64,000 nucleotides of DNA from Straminergon stramineum (Eukaryota; Streptophyta; Bryopsida; Hypnales; Calliergonaceae). The stretch is taken from the NCBI GenBank assembly GCA_963920665.1, contig OY987268.1, forward strand, positions 6,264,501 to 6,328,500, in the 5' to 3' direction. Below the pieces are notes generated by a model. That model did not search any database, had not been told where the DNA came from, and saw only the letters and a list, made by a program, of their open reading frames with translations. Position numbers and translations under genes: made by a program. Below are positions 53,824-64,000 of this stretch, in pieces; the first letter of the stretch is position 1; each line of letters starts with the position of its first letter.

Positions 53824-56800
53824 TTAAAACACAACTGTTTGCTTTTGTTGTTGAATTTTACTCCAAGGAGGCCTTCCCGTCGTCACAGTGGCCTCTTCAG
53901 GAGCATCCTTTCCTTTGGCTTTGTCTAGGTTTGTGCTGCTCTTTAACTGCTCAGCAATTCGTTTCACCCCCCCTGAATCACGAGGGCTGTTGGTCCGAGT
54001 CGTCACTCCAATCTTGCGACCACCTGTCTTAATTTTGGGCAGCCCAAGCCTCTCTTTCTCCAAAGCATCAAAAATCTCCTCCCAGCGAGCTTGCAGTTGC
54101 TCTGCTTCCATTTGCTTCGGCGTCACTCTTGAAAGGATACAAGCCAAGCTTGAAACTTGATCCACAACACAATCTGGGTTTGCCAGGTTAGAGGAAGGAG
54201 CTACAGAATTATGTTGTTCGTTACCCTCTGCTGTCGCGTGATGGATTGCAGTTGGAAAAGAGGAGGAGGATCCCCAGTCACAACCCCCAAGATTTGACGG
54301 TTCTGCTTTAGTCTGGAGGAGAGGGTTACGTCCGATAACGGTCTCGGGCCTCGACCGGTTATCGAGTACTTTGGGACTACGTTCCAAATGTTCTTTGCCA
54401 CCTCCATCTCCTACCATGGAGTCTTCACACAAGTCGATTTTTGATATTCGCTGGGTTTCCATTAAAGCCATGGCGCATGAACTCTCTGCTGGCTGTTTTG
54501 TCTTCCCAATGATTTGCTCCTCAGCCACATGTGAGTCGTCCTGGCAGGCAACACCTGCAGCCACAGAGTCCAAGAATTGGTTAATCATCACACGTCAGAG
54601 GACTCCAGATCGATCCAAAATGGAGATATTCTTCAAAATGGCAGTTTCCCGATTTCCAAAGCTGCGGTGCACAAGCAGTTCTTCCTTAGAAAACTAGGAC
54701 AGAACTAGATTTGAGTACAATTGCACAAAGCTTTGACAAAGCCACTGAAAACTGCCAATTTAATGAATATACCCTTTAAATTAGAAAAAATCACAACTAG
54801 CAGGTATCACATAGATACCCAGGCAGAACTTTCTCCTTTTTGTCGACAGAGTTTGCCAGCTTGGGAGTAGGCAATTCAATTCAGTCCTCTGCCATTACAG
54901 CCTGCTTCCACCATTATCAATCCCAAGCATTCACCCCGAGTTCATCACCTGTGGTTCTAGTTGATTGGGATCATAGTAGATGGTTGTCAATTGGTTGATG
55001 ACGATGATGATGCTAAGAATGACCATTCGTCTTTGTAGTTGCATGCTTACCTTCAATGACATGAGTTCTATCTCTTTCCATCCCAACAGATGGCCGTTCC
55101 GAACAATCTACTATCCTTCTATGAGAGTTGCATTCCGAGTCCTTGCGTCCGTTTAACTTGGAGAGCACTTGGTTTTTTTTCTTAGTAGCAACCACCAACT
55201 CAATACACCTAATGAAAGTCTTCTTCGTTGCCTGGTGAAGGGATTGCTTGGTGAGACTCACTACAGGTACCTCTGAGAGCCTGGCTTTCTCCTGGCAGCT
55301 GGATGAACTTCTGCGTTTATTTTGTCCATCTTCTTGACTTGTCAGGGCCTCTCTGTTCACCACTGAAGTATATACTTCAGAGTCCAGATTATTATTACGC
55401 TGGCCAACATCTGAAGTGTTCTCCACAAAGGTCTCGTATTCGGCTTCATAATCTCCAACCATAGCGCATTCTGTGGCCTCGTCGGTTGGTTCCCCCTTCA
55501 ACTCACATTGTTGGCTTACATGTTCTTCCACTTTTACTGCAGGCGCAACTTCGGGAGCATTTGAATTGGGATCAAACAGCGTTTTTCGACGCAAACGCTT
55601 TCCCCCATCTTTTCTTGGACTTCGAGATCCAAATGTCTTTTTCTTCAGCTTCAAATTAGCACTCGGAACAGGTCTTATACCAGGCACTCTCCAAAATGAA
55701 GGTGCCCTTCTCAAACCTGCTTTTACTAAATGATGGGCGAGTCTAGAGTCCAAACCGCCCATTTCCTCCGGAGATTCAACTCTCTTGAAAACAGGTTTTC
55801 CAATGCTACTATCCGGCCTTCTTTTTGGTCTCATTTCGGAATCGTCTACTTCGATAGGACGGGCATCCTCACGCCCTTCAGGAGAATTGATCCCACCAGC
55901 TTGCACTGATTTACTCATTGAAGTTGGGACTACTTCATGCTCACTACTATCCCTCAACCAGGTCTCAGCATCTACATCTGTGAACTCTTCCCGGGGCGAG
56001 GATGGCTTACTGTCCATCTGTGAAGTGAAATCAGCGCACCCTTGATTCTCACGGACACTAACCCCTCCAAATCGGAGTGTCTTCACCCAATCAAATCGTT
56101 TGTTTCCATCAGGATATCCTTGCACACTGGCTCCCCCAGTCAAATGCTCCTTCATGTCATCTGAGTAAGAACACACATCCACAAGTTCCCTTCCTTTTTT
56201 AGTGAAGACCCTGGACTTGTTGCTTAGTTTTCCAGCTTGCACAGTTTCTCTAAGGGCTTTCCCCCACCTCTGTACTAGTGTCGCATCAGCTGCTCTTACA
56301 ATGCTGTTTCCTGGACCGAAGGAGCCTCTAGAATTTGGATGATTCCTGTTTAATGCAACTGTTGTCCCTGAGTCACTTCCTCTACTTGAAGTGATGGATG
56401 GCGCTCCTTTTGTATTTGGCCCAACGCATCTGCCTCCAAACTTTCTTTCTTCAACCTGCCACATTTCATTGTATAAAAGGCAAGAGTTTTAGCCAGAGAG
56501 TTTTTCTGGCTAATTTCCTTGAAGGGGCGTTTGGGGGCAAATTAGTCGAAAGTTTAGTAGGATGTGCTACAAAATTGTCGAAATAAGATCAACTATAGTA
56601 AGATGCTAGCAAATCATTGAAGAATGTAGAATATTCAACCAAATCGACTGAGGTTGTATAAATTACCCTAAATTTATAAAAAAAATAACAACCTCACTGA
56701 CCTGGCACCTTGAATCCGGTTGCCGATGGGTGGCAGATCTGGAGGAAGATGAAGTTGCAGGTCGTAGCTGACTGGGATCTTCATTCATGCTTAGAGCACT

Positions 56801-59800
56801 TGCATTGCTGCACTTGCCATCTCTCTGGGTTGTTGGATTGTCCAATAAAAGAGGGGTTTGAGGGCAGCTCAAAACAGCAGGTTTGGTGTTGTCATGGACA
56901 ACACGCCTGGCTCCATACCGTGCTTGCAAATTGGCCAGCTTCTGACTTAGCAGTAAAATTTCATGGGCGATTTGCTCCTCCAGTTGCCGTTGAGTGTCCA
57001 TATCCAAATCAGCTGAAAAGTTGGGAGTATGATGAGCTGGAGGGAACACGGGGTCTGGCATTTCGCGAAGAGAGCTTGCTTCGATTGGTTTTGGCTGGCA
57101 TTCACTCTCTGATGGTGGCCAGTTTACTTCATACTTTTGTTGGTCCACACACATGGCAGGGACACCGGGAAAGAGTCTTCCTTTGTGAACCCACGGAGCT
57201 GGACATACCAACACATGATTATCACCAGACATGCAATGAGCGGTTCCACATGTGTGTCCATGTGGAGGCTGAACCAAGTTTCTATTTCGGAGATCTACAT
57301 TCGTCTGCTTCATGGCTTGAGCTGCATACATAACTGGTCCTTCAAAGTTCATTCTCTGGCAACATGCCGGGGCTTCAGTTCTACGGGGGAAGCACTTGAT
57401 TTCATTCAGGGATGCAGGCTCTACGAAATAGCGAACAGCCCTGCCCCACATCCAAACTGGAACTTTGAAGGCAACTATAACAATGGGGTGATGCTATATG
57501 ATAGGCCATCACGAAAGTCCCTCTCCACCGATTATCAACTGTTTCAGTGCTCCTTTAATTGATTGATGGGGACACATTGAAAGGCTAATGTTTCAGTGTC
57601 ATTATACTCCGTAATATTTTTTTGGTGCATTTTTAATGTGCTAAATCGTTAAAATTTGAAAAACACTAAAAGACAAGGAAATGACACTAACACAGTGCCA
57701 TTTAAGTATTAACCCATTAACAACTTGAAGCAGCACTAAAATAGTTGATAATCAGTCGGGTGGGATTATTGTGAAGTATTTAAAAACAAACAATGAAATC
57801 GAATGTACTAGTGAAATTGATCACCTCGGGACACCTCGTTGAAAGGAACAGTCTGGGCTGGTGAATCTGGCGCCCCCTGCACATGCATTGCAACCACTCA
57901 CAGCGTGGCTGTTGGTTGGAAATGTTGCACCGGGGCAGCTTCTGCATACATTTGCATTTGGCATCCAGCTGGGATTGGCTGGATAAGGGAAACAATTTTG
58001 TGCTGGAAGATCGTGTCCTGGCAACGCACTCCTCGCCTGCTCATCCCTGGATTCCGGCACACATCGATTCTCGGAAACTGGAGCCAAGGTCCCTGCATCA
58101 TATGTGTTTTCAGTTTCTTATCAAATCAGAGGTATCATGTATTGCAAAAGACACTGGACTTCTCCATGACATTATATAACCTTAAAAAACTTTCTCCCTG
58201 TGAACAGTCTTACAATTTCAGCGCTACGTTCGAATCTATTTTTCAGGGATTCCAGCTTAGGAAATATATTGAAGTCATGACCCTCGGTGATCATTCCATG
58301 AAGGATAAGCAAGAAGAATAAACAAGTGTGTGGTCTCACTTACTTGTCGCAAAGGCATGACAGTAAGCATGACTTAGAGCTTGACCTGACATAGAATATC
58401 ATGCATGACCACAACAACAGCAATAAACTGAGTTTCTCACAGCACCAAGAATGATATGAAACATACCGGTAGTGACAAGTATAAGAATAATAAGACAAAA
58501 AGTTGTCGATTGCCAAAAAATGACCTGAGTTCTCTCCATTCCCAGGTGGACCGGGAATGTCCTCTTTCGGAGTTTCAGTGGGCTCCTCCTTTGGCTCTCT
58601 CTCCTCAGGAATTTGCAGGGCTTGGTGGAGAATTCTGACAGTCGGTTTAACATGCTGCGAAGACTGAAAATCTGGATGGCTGCAATTCATGGAATGATTA
58701 TTATTCTGTCTGCTTTCTGAACAATCTGTGGCATTGCTCCAGACAGCTCGGTGGAGTTCGGTTTCCGTTCCCATGTCCTTTACAGGCTCTGCCAATCATC
58801 ACTAACCAATATTATATAGCAAATTGGAGCGGGGATTTTCCAGAAAACTACAAATTTCGAAAATCATAATGAGCACTTGTCCACCAAATACTACCAGTAT
58901 GACCTATGTTGCTGCCGGGATTACAACGGTCCATTCTATGGTATATCCAATTTTGGGCCATATTTCCAATTTTAATTCATTTGGAATGACATATATACTT
59001 TGAAAATCAACATCATCCATTATGTAAGTCACAATCAATGAAATCTTCAATCTTCAATGTGCAAACCCCGTTACCAAGAACACTCAACCCGCCCCCAAGT
59101 TGCAAACGTCTACAATTACAAACAAAACACACCTCTGTCTTACACAGGAAACTCATATTGGGTTCCCGGTGTTAAAATTCCCGGTGAGTCTCACTTTTCC
59201 CGGTGTGCGATACACTGGGAACACCGGGAAAAGTGAGACTCACCGGGAATTTTAACACCGGGAACCCAATATGAGTTTCCTGTGTTAATATGTAACATAG
59301 ATATCCTTAATATAAACCGAGTTCATTTCAAGGAAGAAAGGAGATTCATACCACCTCCATGATTGACCGAAAATAACTCCCCTGAAGTGGCTGCGGACTG
59401 TCTTAGACCAGACAATCTGACCACAATCTGTTTCACTCCAGGTCTGGAAGAACCCACGCCCCCATCCTGAGCAAGATGACAGCAATTGCAGTCATCAAGA
59501 GTCTTGTCACAGTACTCAGTTAGAGGCAACATTTTCAAGAGAGGATGGCTCACTTTAAAACCAGCTGCTCTCGCCGAATACCACAGTTCATCAAATCCCC
59601 ACTAACAGACCATTCAGAGTAAGTCACAAAGGTTTGGGAATATCTGAATTGAAAGAAGCCTTGGAGATTCGATCAATCACATTTAAGGGAAATAACTAAT
59701 TAAGTCGCATTTCAGAAAGGAACCAATGCCTACAACAAAGTCAGATATCAAAACAAAGGTCTCTCGACCTTGAAGGATTAATAAGTACCGTGGAATGCTG

Positions 59801-60091
59801 GCAGGCAAAATCACCCTCGTTGTTCCCGCCCCCCTCAATTTGTAGCAGAGTCCCAGATGAAGTGGACTCCTGGACATGCTCTGCGTCACTGGCAGGTCTC
59901 TTTCGACCTGTGACGCTCATGTCCATGGTATTATTTCCAGGGGGGGTAGAAACCTGTTTTGAAGGAAATTCTCTTGGAGTGGGGATTTTGAAAGACTCAT
60001 AACTAGGGACAGAAGCTGATGCCCTAGTATTATTCCAGCCTCCTGACTGTCTAATGCTTATGATTCTTTTTCTTGGTCTGGAACGCCGCAT
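53824..60091 (-). CDS. Unknown plant nuclear-type protein, 1,323 aa, seven exons
   Basis: I do not recognise a named family. Seven exons with fully compatible phases: 59789-60091, 59352-59601, 58525-58788, 57835-58092, 56702-57462, 55051-56455, 53824-54554. The start MRRSRPRKRII is strongly basic. Exon 2 begins with WGFDELWYSARAAGFK and HPLLKMLPL, the most conserved-looking part. Exons 4 and 5 have scattered Cys residues. Near the end of exon 5 is a helix with LEEQIAHEILLLSQKLANLQ. Exon 6 is long, polar and basic, with KLKKKTFGSRSPRKDGGKRL. The last exon has a helix RWEEIFDALEKERLGLPKIK. Most of the rest looks disordered. A nuclear scaffold or microtubule role would be a guess. An open segment at 54600-54700 (EELLVHRSFGNRETAILKNI) could be an extra or alternative exon. 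No internal stops. Confidence 0.72.
59143..59284. mobile_element. Perfect hairpin (foldback) MITE, 142 bp, in an intron
   Basis: Two 65-bp arms, 59142-59206 and 59221-59285, are perfect reverse complements around a 14-nt loop. The element proper is taken as CACAGG...CCTGTG with TTA on each side (59140-59142 and 59285-59287), a 3-bp target duplication. Each arm contains three TTCCCGGTG repeats. Three-bp duplications with CAC ends suggest CACTA-type mobilisation, while TTA also fits PIF/Harbinger. It lies in intron 2 (58789-59351) of the unknown gene, so it is transcribed. Confidence 0.85.
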
Positions 60092-62110
60092 TTTGATTCA
60101 GCCAAACCACTGGGACACTGTCCCTTCCGAGGCGCCCTTTCTACATCTGCATCACTTGAAGCGGTTTTTTGTCCTCATTCTAACATTGAATCCTAAAAGA
60201 TGATTTTTCCACCACAAGCAATCTGTATCTGCGATAGTACAGCAGAATATTATTCCACCGATTTCCCCAACAGTCCAAATTTTCATCTTACTCTACACAT
60301 CAAAGCCAGTTTGAATGCCACATACTAAGGAAAGCTTAATATCAATTGCCGCAAACCTGTATTATTGGCCACCATATCGTCGAGGTGCAGCTTCCCGAAG
60401 ATGAAACAAACCGCATATTGAGCCTCAAGCAAGAAGAAGGGCAATTGCGTAGACAACCTTCACCTCATACAGAATAGGATAGCGTGAGCGGCAGTTGTCC
60501 ATCAGACCTACCAACCATGCATGACCATGCACATGCAAGAGTGTAACAATCTGGGCAGGTAAAAGATGAATGGTTCAATATCATATAGAACCGCAATCTT
60601 TGAAATTCGATCAATACCAAGCAACATATGGAACCCCGAAAAAAGCGAGCTGGAGAGGTCTCAAGTTGCAAAAATGTTAACCTGCTTAAAGAGAAAATTC
60701 TCACATTACAGGAGGGATCGATTCTCAATTCCTTGTGAAGCCGATCCTCTCAAATGCAACATCCAAAATGCAAGCCTCTTGAAACTCCTAGAAATTGGAT
60801 AAGGAAAGCATAGAAAAGATTCGCCAAACATCTGCCACCAGGGATATCGTGAAGCAGAACGTTACAATACAGAGTAAGAGGGAAGGGAAGAACAGGGGAG
60901 GAATGGCGGTTGCTTGAAGAAACCGTTCATATAGACTCAGGTTGCTGAAGCTCCTCCATACATGTACGTACTCTTGCAGCACCCTGGAGTACTTAACCAT
61001 ACCTCACAGAATCCGTGTAGCTTGATATGGAAGCCTTGTATACGTACACTATACCTCATGGCCAGAATCGAAAGATTTTCCTGGCAATGGGAAAACGCAA
61101 ACGGTGCAGAGCTCCAATGACGTACTCTTACAATACATTCACCCTTCTCATACCATCTAAGTTACTCATGCAGCCTTTCTCAATATCCAGGTATGAAGCA
61201 CATACCAGTGGCGTTATCACGTGATATTCTCAAAGGGAAAACTGATGGATGAGTTCAAGGCCTAATTGGAATCCCCCTGCCACGTGATTTAGCAGAATTA
61301 CGGAAAAGAGAGCCACGTCGTTAAAACCACGAATACGATACTAACATCACATTCCTGTAGTACATTCACAAGTAACACACTTACACGACTGACCATTGTC
61401 ATTCCCCAGGGCCTTAATAAGCCTCCTCTCTAACTCTATAGGCATGTCAAAAACGCGAGTTCGCAATAAGGCGCAAGACGAAGTACGTACAACTAAAACC
61501 ATACAGCAGTAGCGCAACACAGAGGCGAAACACCATCAACCCTAAACAAATGCAGAATGGTCGAATCGTGGTGATCCTGTCATGCATGAGAAGGTCCTGC
61601 TCCACTTTCTGTTCCTTGGATATGGATCAGTAGAGACTCTAATAAAATGCACCACCGCAAATGTTTCTGCATCTTTCACAAATCCTCAACCCAAATTCAT
61701 TGTGACGCGTTTCTTCGAAAAGACGGAAAAGACGAGAGCGATCTCACTGATTGTGAAACTCCAAAAGAAAAGGAAATTCTGGAAGACATAGTAATGTAAT
61801 GTGTAATCGCCATTCCTACCCTATTCATCATGAGAAATGGAAGCAACGAATTAGGGTTATGCATCTTTCTACCTGCAGGCACGCAGATCCAGCGACAATC
61901 TCCTGCAAACAAGAATCGATACTCACGAAAATCGACAGAAACCCATAGTCTATCAGTTCAAATGGCTGGAATTCGCGCCCTTCAAGTCGCCATACTGAAA
62001 ACCAAAGATCTATATCTGTCCTAGATTTTAGAGCTCTGGCTGCTTCAATAGTGATTGGCGGTTCTACGCAGGGTGCGATTTTGGGTGTACCCACAGAGCC
62101 CTTAGAGCCC
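60092..62110 (-). promoter_or_regulatory. Leader and promoter region of the unknown gene
   Basis: Upstream of the start at 60091 there is no long ORF. The region probably holds a 5' UTR with introns and the promoter; the base composition is less AT-rich than the flanks up to about 62110. A telo-box-like attagggtta near 61851 is on the plus strand. Chance ORFs at 60465-61224 and 61582-62094 show no domain. Confidence 0.35.
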
Positions 62111-62114
62111 TTAA

Positions 62115-62849
62115 CCCCTAAAGGACGGACCTACAACCACCGATTTAGAGCCTCGTTGCTTATCACTTAGTTTGTTGCCATTTTGGAATAGATATGGATG
62201 AAAAAATTTATGTTTATTTTTCAGAGATGATATTACATGTCTTCTCTACTTCACAGAAAAATTAGATTTTTTTGAGGAAAATTGATTTTTGTGAGAATTT
62301 TTGAAAAAGAATGAAGAAAAAATCATATTAAATAGAAAATTATTTCAAAAAATCTGAAAATTTCACCATGTGTGTAAATTCCAGTAACAAACATCATGGT
62401 GTAAACTCAATTTCCATTTCATTCTATAATTAGAATACAATGGATATTGAAAATACATCCACAGTTCAAACTACAATAAAATATTCAATATTACGAATTT
62501 TTCCAAAATTCGAATTGGAGTAGAAACTAGAGTAGATGAAATTCAATTCGTTAGTTGGTCTCAAACTCAAAAAATATCATATTTTTTGAGAAATTTCAGA
62601 TTTAGAGCAAGGAGCAACAACTCCTCAAAATACACTAAAATAGCAAATTTTGGCATCCGTCTTTTTAACTTACTTCTCAACTACATGAAAACAAACACTA
62701 GTTAAACAAAAAATTCAATTGGATACTCTTTGTAACTCAACATCAAAGGTCAACAACCAAAAAAGGATGAAAAAAATGCTTTTAATCTCTTTATAGGACC
62801 CTCGATTGTCATCCAAACGCCACAAAATGGCGCTGGCAACAATCTAGGG
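62115..62849 (-). mobile_element. Possible longer TTAA element, about 735 bp
   Basis: TTAA at 62111-62114 is followed by CCCCTAAAGGACGGACC, which matches one end of the 222-bp MITE family. The next GGG before TTAA in the same block is 62847-62849, with TTAA at 62850-62853 shared with copy E. The interior is AT-rich and unlike the short MITE. The right end (reverse complement CCCTAGATTG) matches the left end only weakly, so the boundary is tentative. Confidence 0.4.
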
Positions 62850-62853
62850 TTAA

Positions 62854-63075
62854 CCCTGGAAGGATGGGCTGGTGACCGTGGAAATCTTCTTTTTTGAAAC
62901 AGTGTGAATCATCTACTTTAAAAAAACCTGAAAGTAATCATTGGAGGTCATCTATTGAGCAAGACCTCCCCCTTTTTGCACAAAATTCCAAGGATGAACA
63001 ATGGCACTTTTGTTTCACATTCAAGAGTTCTCTGTCATCCATCGGACCACTCTAGTTTGCAGCATCCTTACTGGG
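62854..63075 (-). mobile_element. piggyBac-like MITE copy E, 222 bp
   Basis: TTAA lies on both sides (62850-62853 and 63076-63079). It begins CCCTGGAAGG and ends TTACTGGG. It is inverted relative to copy A and shares the tggtgaccgtggaaat, catctactttaaaaaa and ttccaaggatgaa blocks. The tips have diverged. Confidence 0.8.
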
Positions 63076-63107
63076 TTAAGGGAGGAAATCCATTTTCAAC
63101 CACTTAA

Positions 63108-63331
63108 CCCCCAAATGACTAGATGGACGTTTTTTGTTTGATGAATGACAAAGAATTCTCATGTGTAGGACAGAAGTGCAACTATTCATCCTTAGAATTA
63201 GGGGTGGAGAGGGAAGATCTCCTACAGTAGTTTGACTCTCAATGAGTATTTTTTTTATTTTTTTAAAGTAGATGATGTCGCCCGGTTCCAAAATGGTTGA
63301 TTTCTATGGTCACTAGCTTGGCGTTCAAGGG
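63108..63331 (+). mobile_element. piggyBac-like MITE copy F, 224 bp
   Basis: TTAA lies on both sides (63104-63107 and 63332-63335). It begins CCCCCAAATG and ends GTTCAAGGG. It has the same orientation as copy A and lies head to head with copy E across a 24-bp spacer plus TTAA sites. Confidence 0.82.
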
Positions 63332-63335
63332 TTAA

Positions 63336-64000
63336 GTGGTTATACCTATTTAGAAGGCAAGTTTCTTGGGGAGGAAATTTTTCCAATGTGCAAAAATAGA
63401 GTTAAGAAGGTTTCTATAATTTTTCAGATTTTCATTTTGCAAAACATAATTACTATGAATTTTTTAGCAAAAGATTCCATTCCTCCCACTCTGGTCATGT
63501 AGACCTTCATGTTTCCCACAAGGGTTGGTTGCAAAATCCACCCAAGAATTGAGAGTGTTGTAAAACAATCACAATGTGCCACAATTGCATGGGGAATTGT
63601 ATTGTAAGTAATCATTGTCATCTCCCCCTATGTAGAAAGAGAATAGTCTATATTGCCAAAAGGGGGCGGTGATCAAGAATGGGTTGCCTCCCTTAGAACC
63701 ATTAGAGAAACTTTGGACTCTTCGTAGGGCTGCTAAGGTTTGACAAGCCACTCTATTTCAAGACCCTTGCAACGCTACTAAAAGAACAAAATCTTTGACA
63801 AAAATAAGATTCACCTTGTGTGAATATCAAAAATGAAAGGGAGTATATCTTAATTTTCTATTCTCTTTTGAATATAAAATTGTAGTTGCCACAACCCTCC
63901 TCCATTAAACTACTTGTGTACCAATGCTTGAGTACCAATGGTTTGGCAAGTGGCAGGACAACGATTAGCAGAAATAGGGAAAAAATTCCCACATAGGCAA
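63336..64000. other. AT-rich flank containing a dispersed repeat to the window edge
   Basis: No gene found. From 63735 the sequence is the second copy of the 6425-7005 repeat and is cut by the window end. Confidence 0.5.

Noticed and set aside
54600..54710. Separate exon EELLVHRSFGNRETAILKNI in the unknown gene
   Set aside because: The phase does not fit either neighbouring exon, while direct joining of 55051 to 54554 is in phase. It could be an alternative exon, so it is mentioned only in the gene entry.

Overview
This window is nuclear DNA from a land plant, most likely a bryophyte or other seedless plant. The genes have GT-AG introns and are typical of plants: Mediator MED22, an eight-cysteine lipid transfer protein, the plastid Holliday-junction resolvase MOC1 and a U2-associated SR140/RRC1 splicing factor. 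They sit far apart in very AT-rich, transposon-littered DNA. I cannot name the species. Exon boundaries below were read by hand from splice signals and reading phase.

Layout. 0-5.4 kb: MED22 (+), an unrecognised basic ORF (+) and an intronless nsLTP (-). 7.4-25.5 kb: the broken remains of an SRP54 gene (-). It is split by a 770-bp non-autonomous DNA transposon (8329-9098) and by a 15.5-kb relative (9626-25130). Both have GGG-type terminal inverted repeats and 4-bp target duplications. The large element holds a decayed transposase (+), itself cut by a 1.1-kb solo LTR, and several minus-strand genes. One is a SUVR-type pre-SET/SET histone methyltransferase; another is a coiled-coil protein with a RING-like zinc finger. 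26.9-29.3 kb: a small Rpp14-like RNase P subunit gene (+). 30.4-34.9 kb: MOC1 (-). 43.3-51.1 kb: SR140/RRC1 (+), 17 exons. MOC1 and SR140 are head to head, and about 400 bp upstream of each is an inverted copy of the other, separated by 7.9 kb of AT-rich repeat DNA. 53.8-60.1 kb: a seven-exon, 1,323-aa unknown gene (-) with a perfect 65-bp-arm hairpin element in intron 2. 62-64 kb: clustered TTAA-flanked elements.

Mobile DNA dominates. At least six copies of a roughly 222-bp MITE with the TTAA/CCC...GGG/TTAA ends of piggyBac-type transposons are scattered over 36 kb, some abutting each other. In-frame stops in the large transposon are nearly all explained by C-to-T changes of Gln or Arg codons, as expected from deamination of methylated cytosine. 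That is notable because the element itself carries a relative of a plant H3K9 methyltransferase that acts on transposons.

The best candidate for an undescribed system is the 15.5-kb SET-carrying transposon and its short derivative. Next are the piggyBac-like MITE family and the inverted-repeat promoter pair of MOC1 and SR140.
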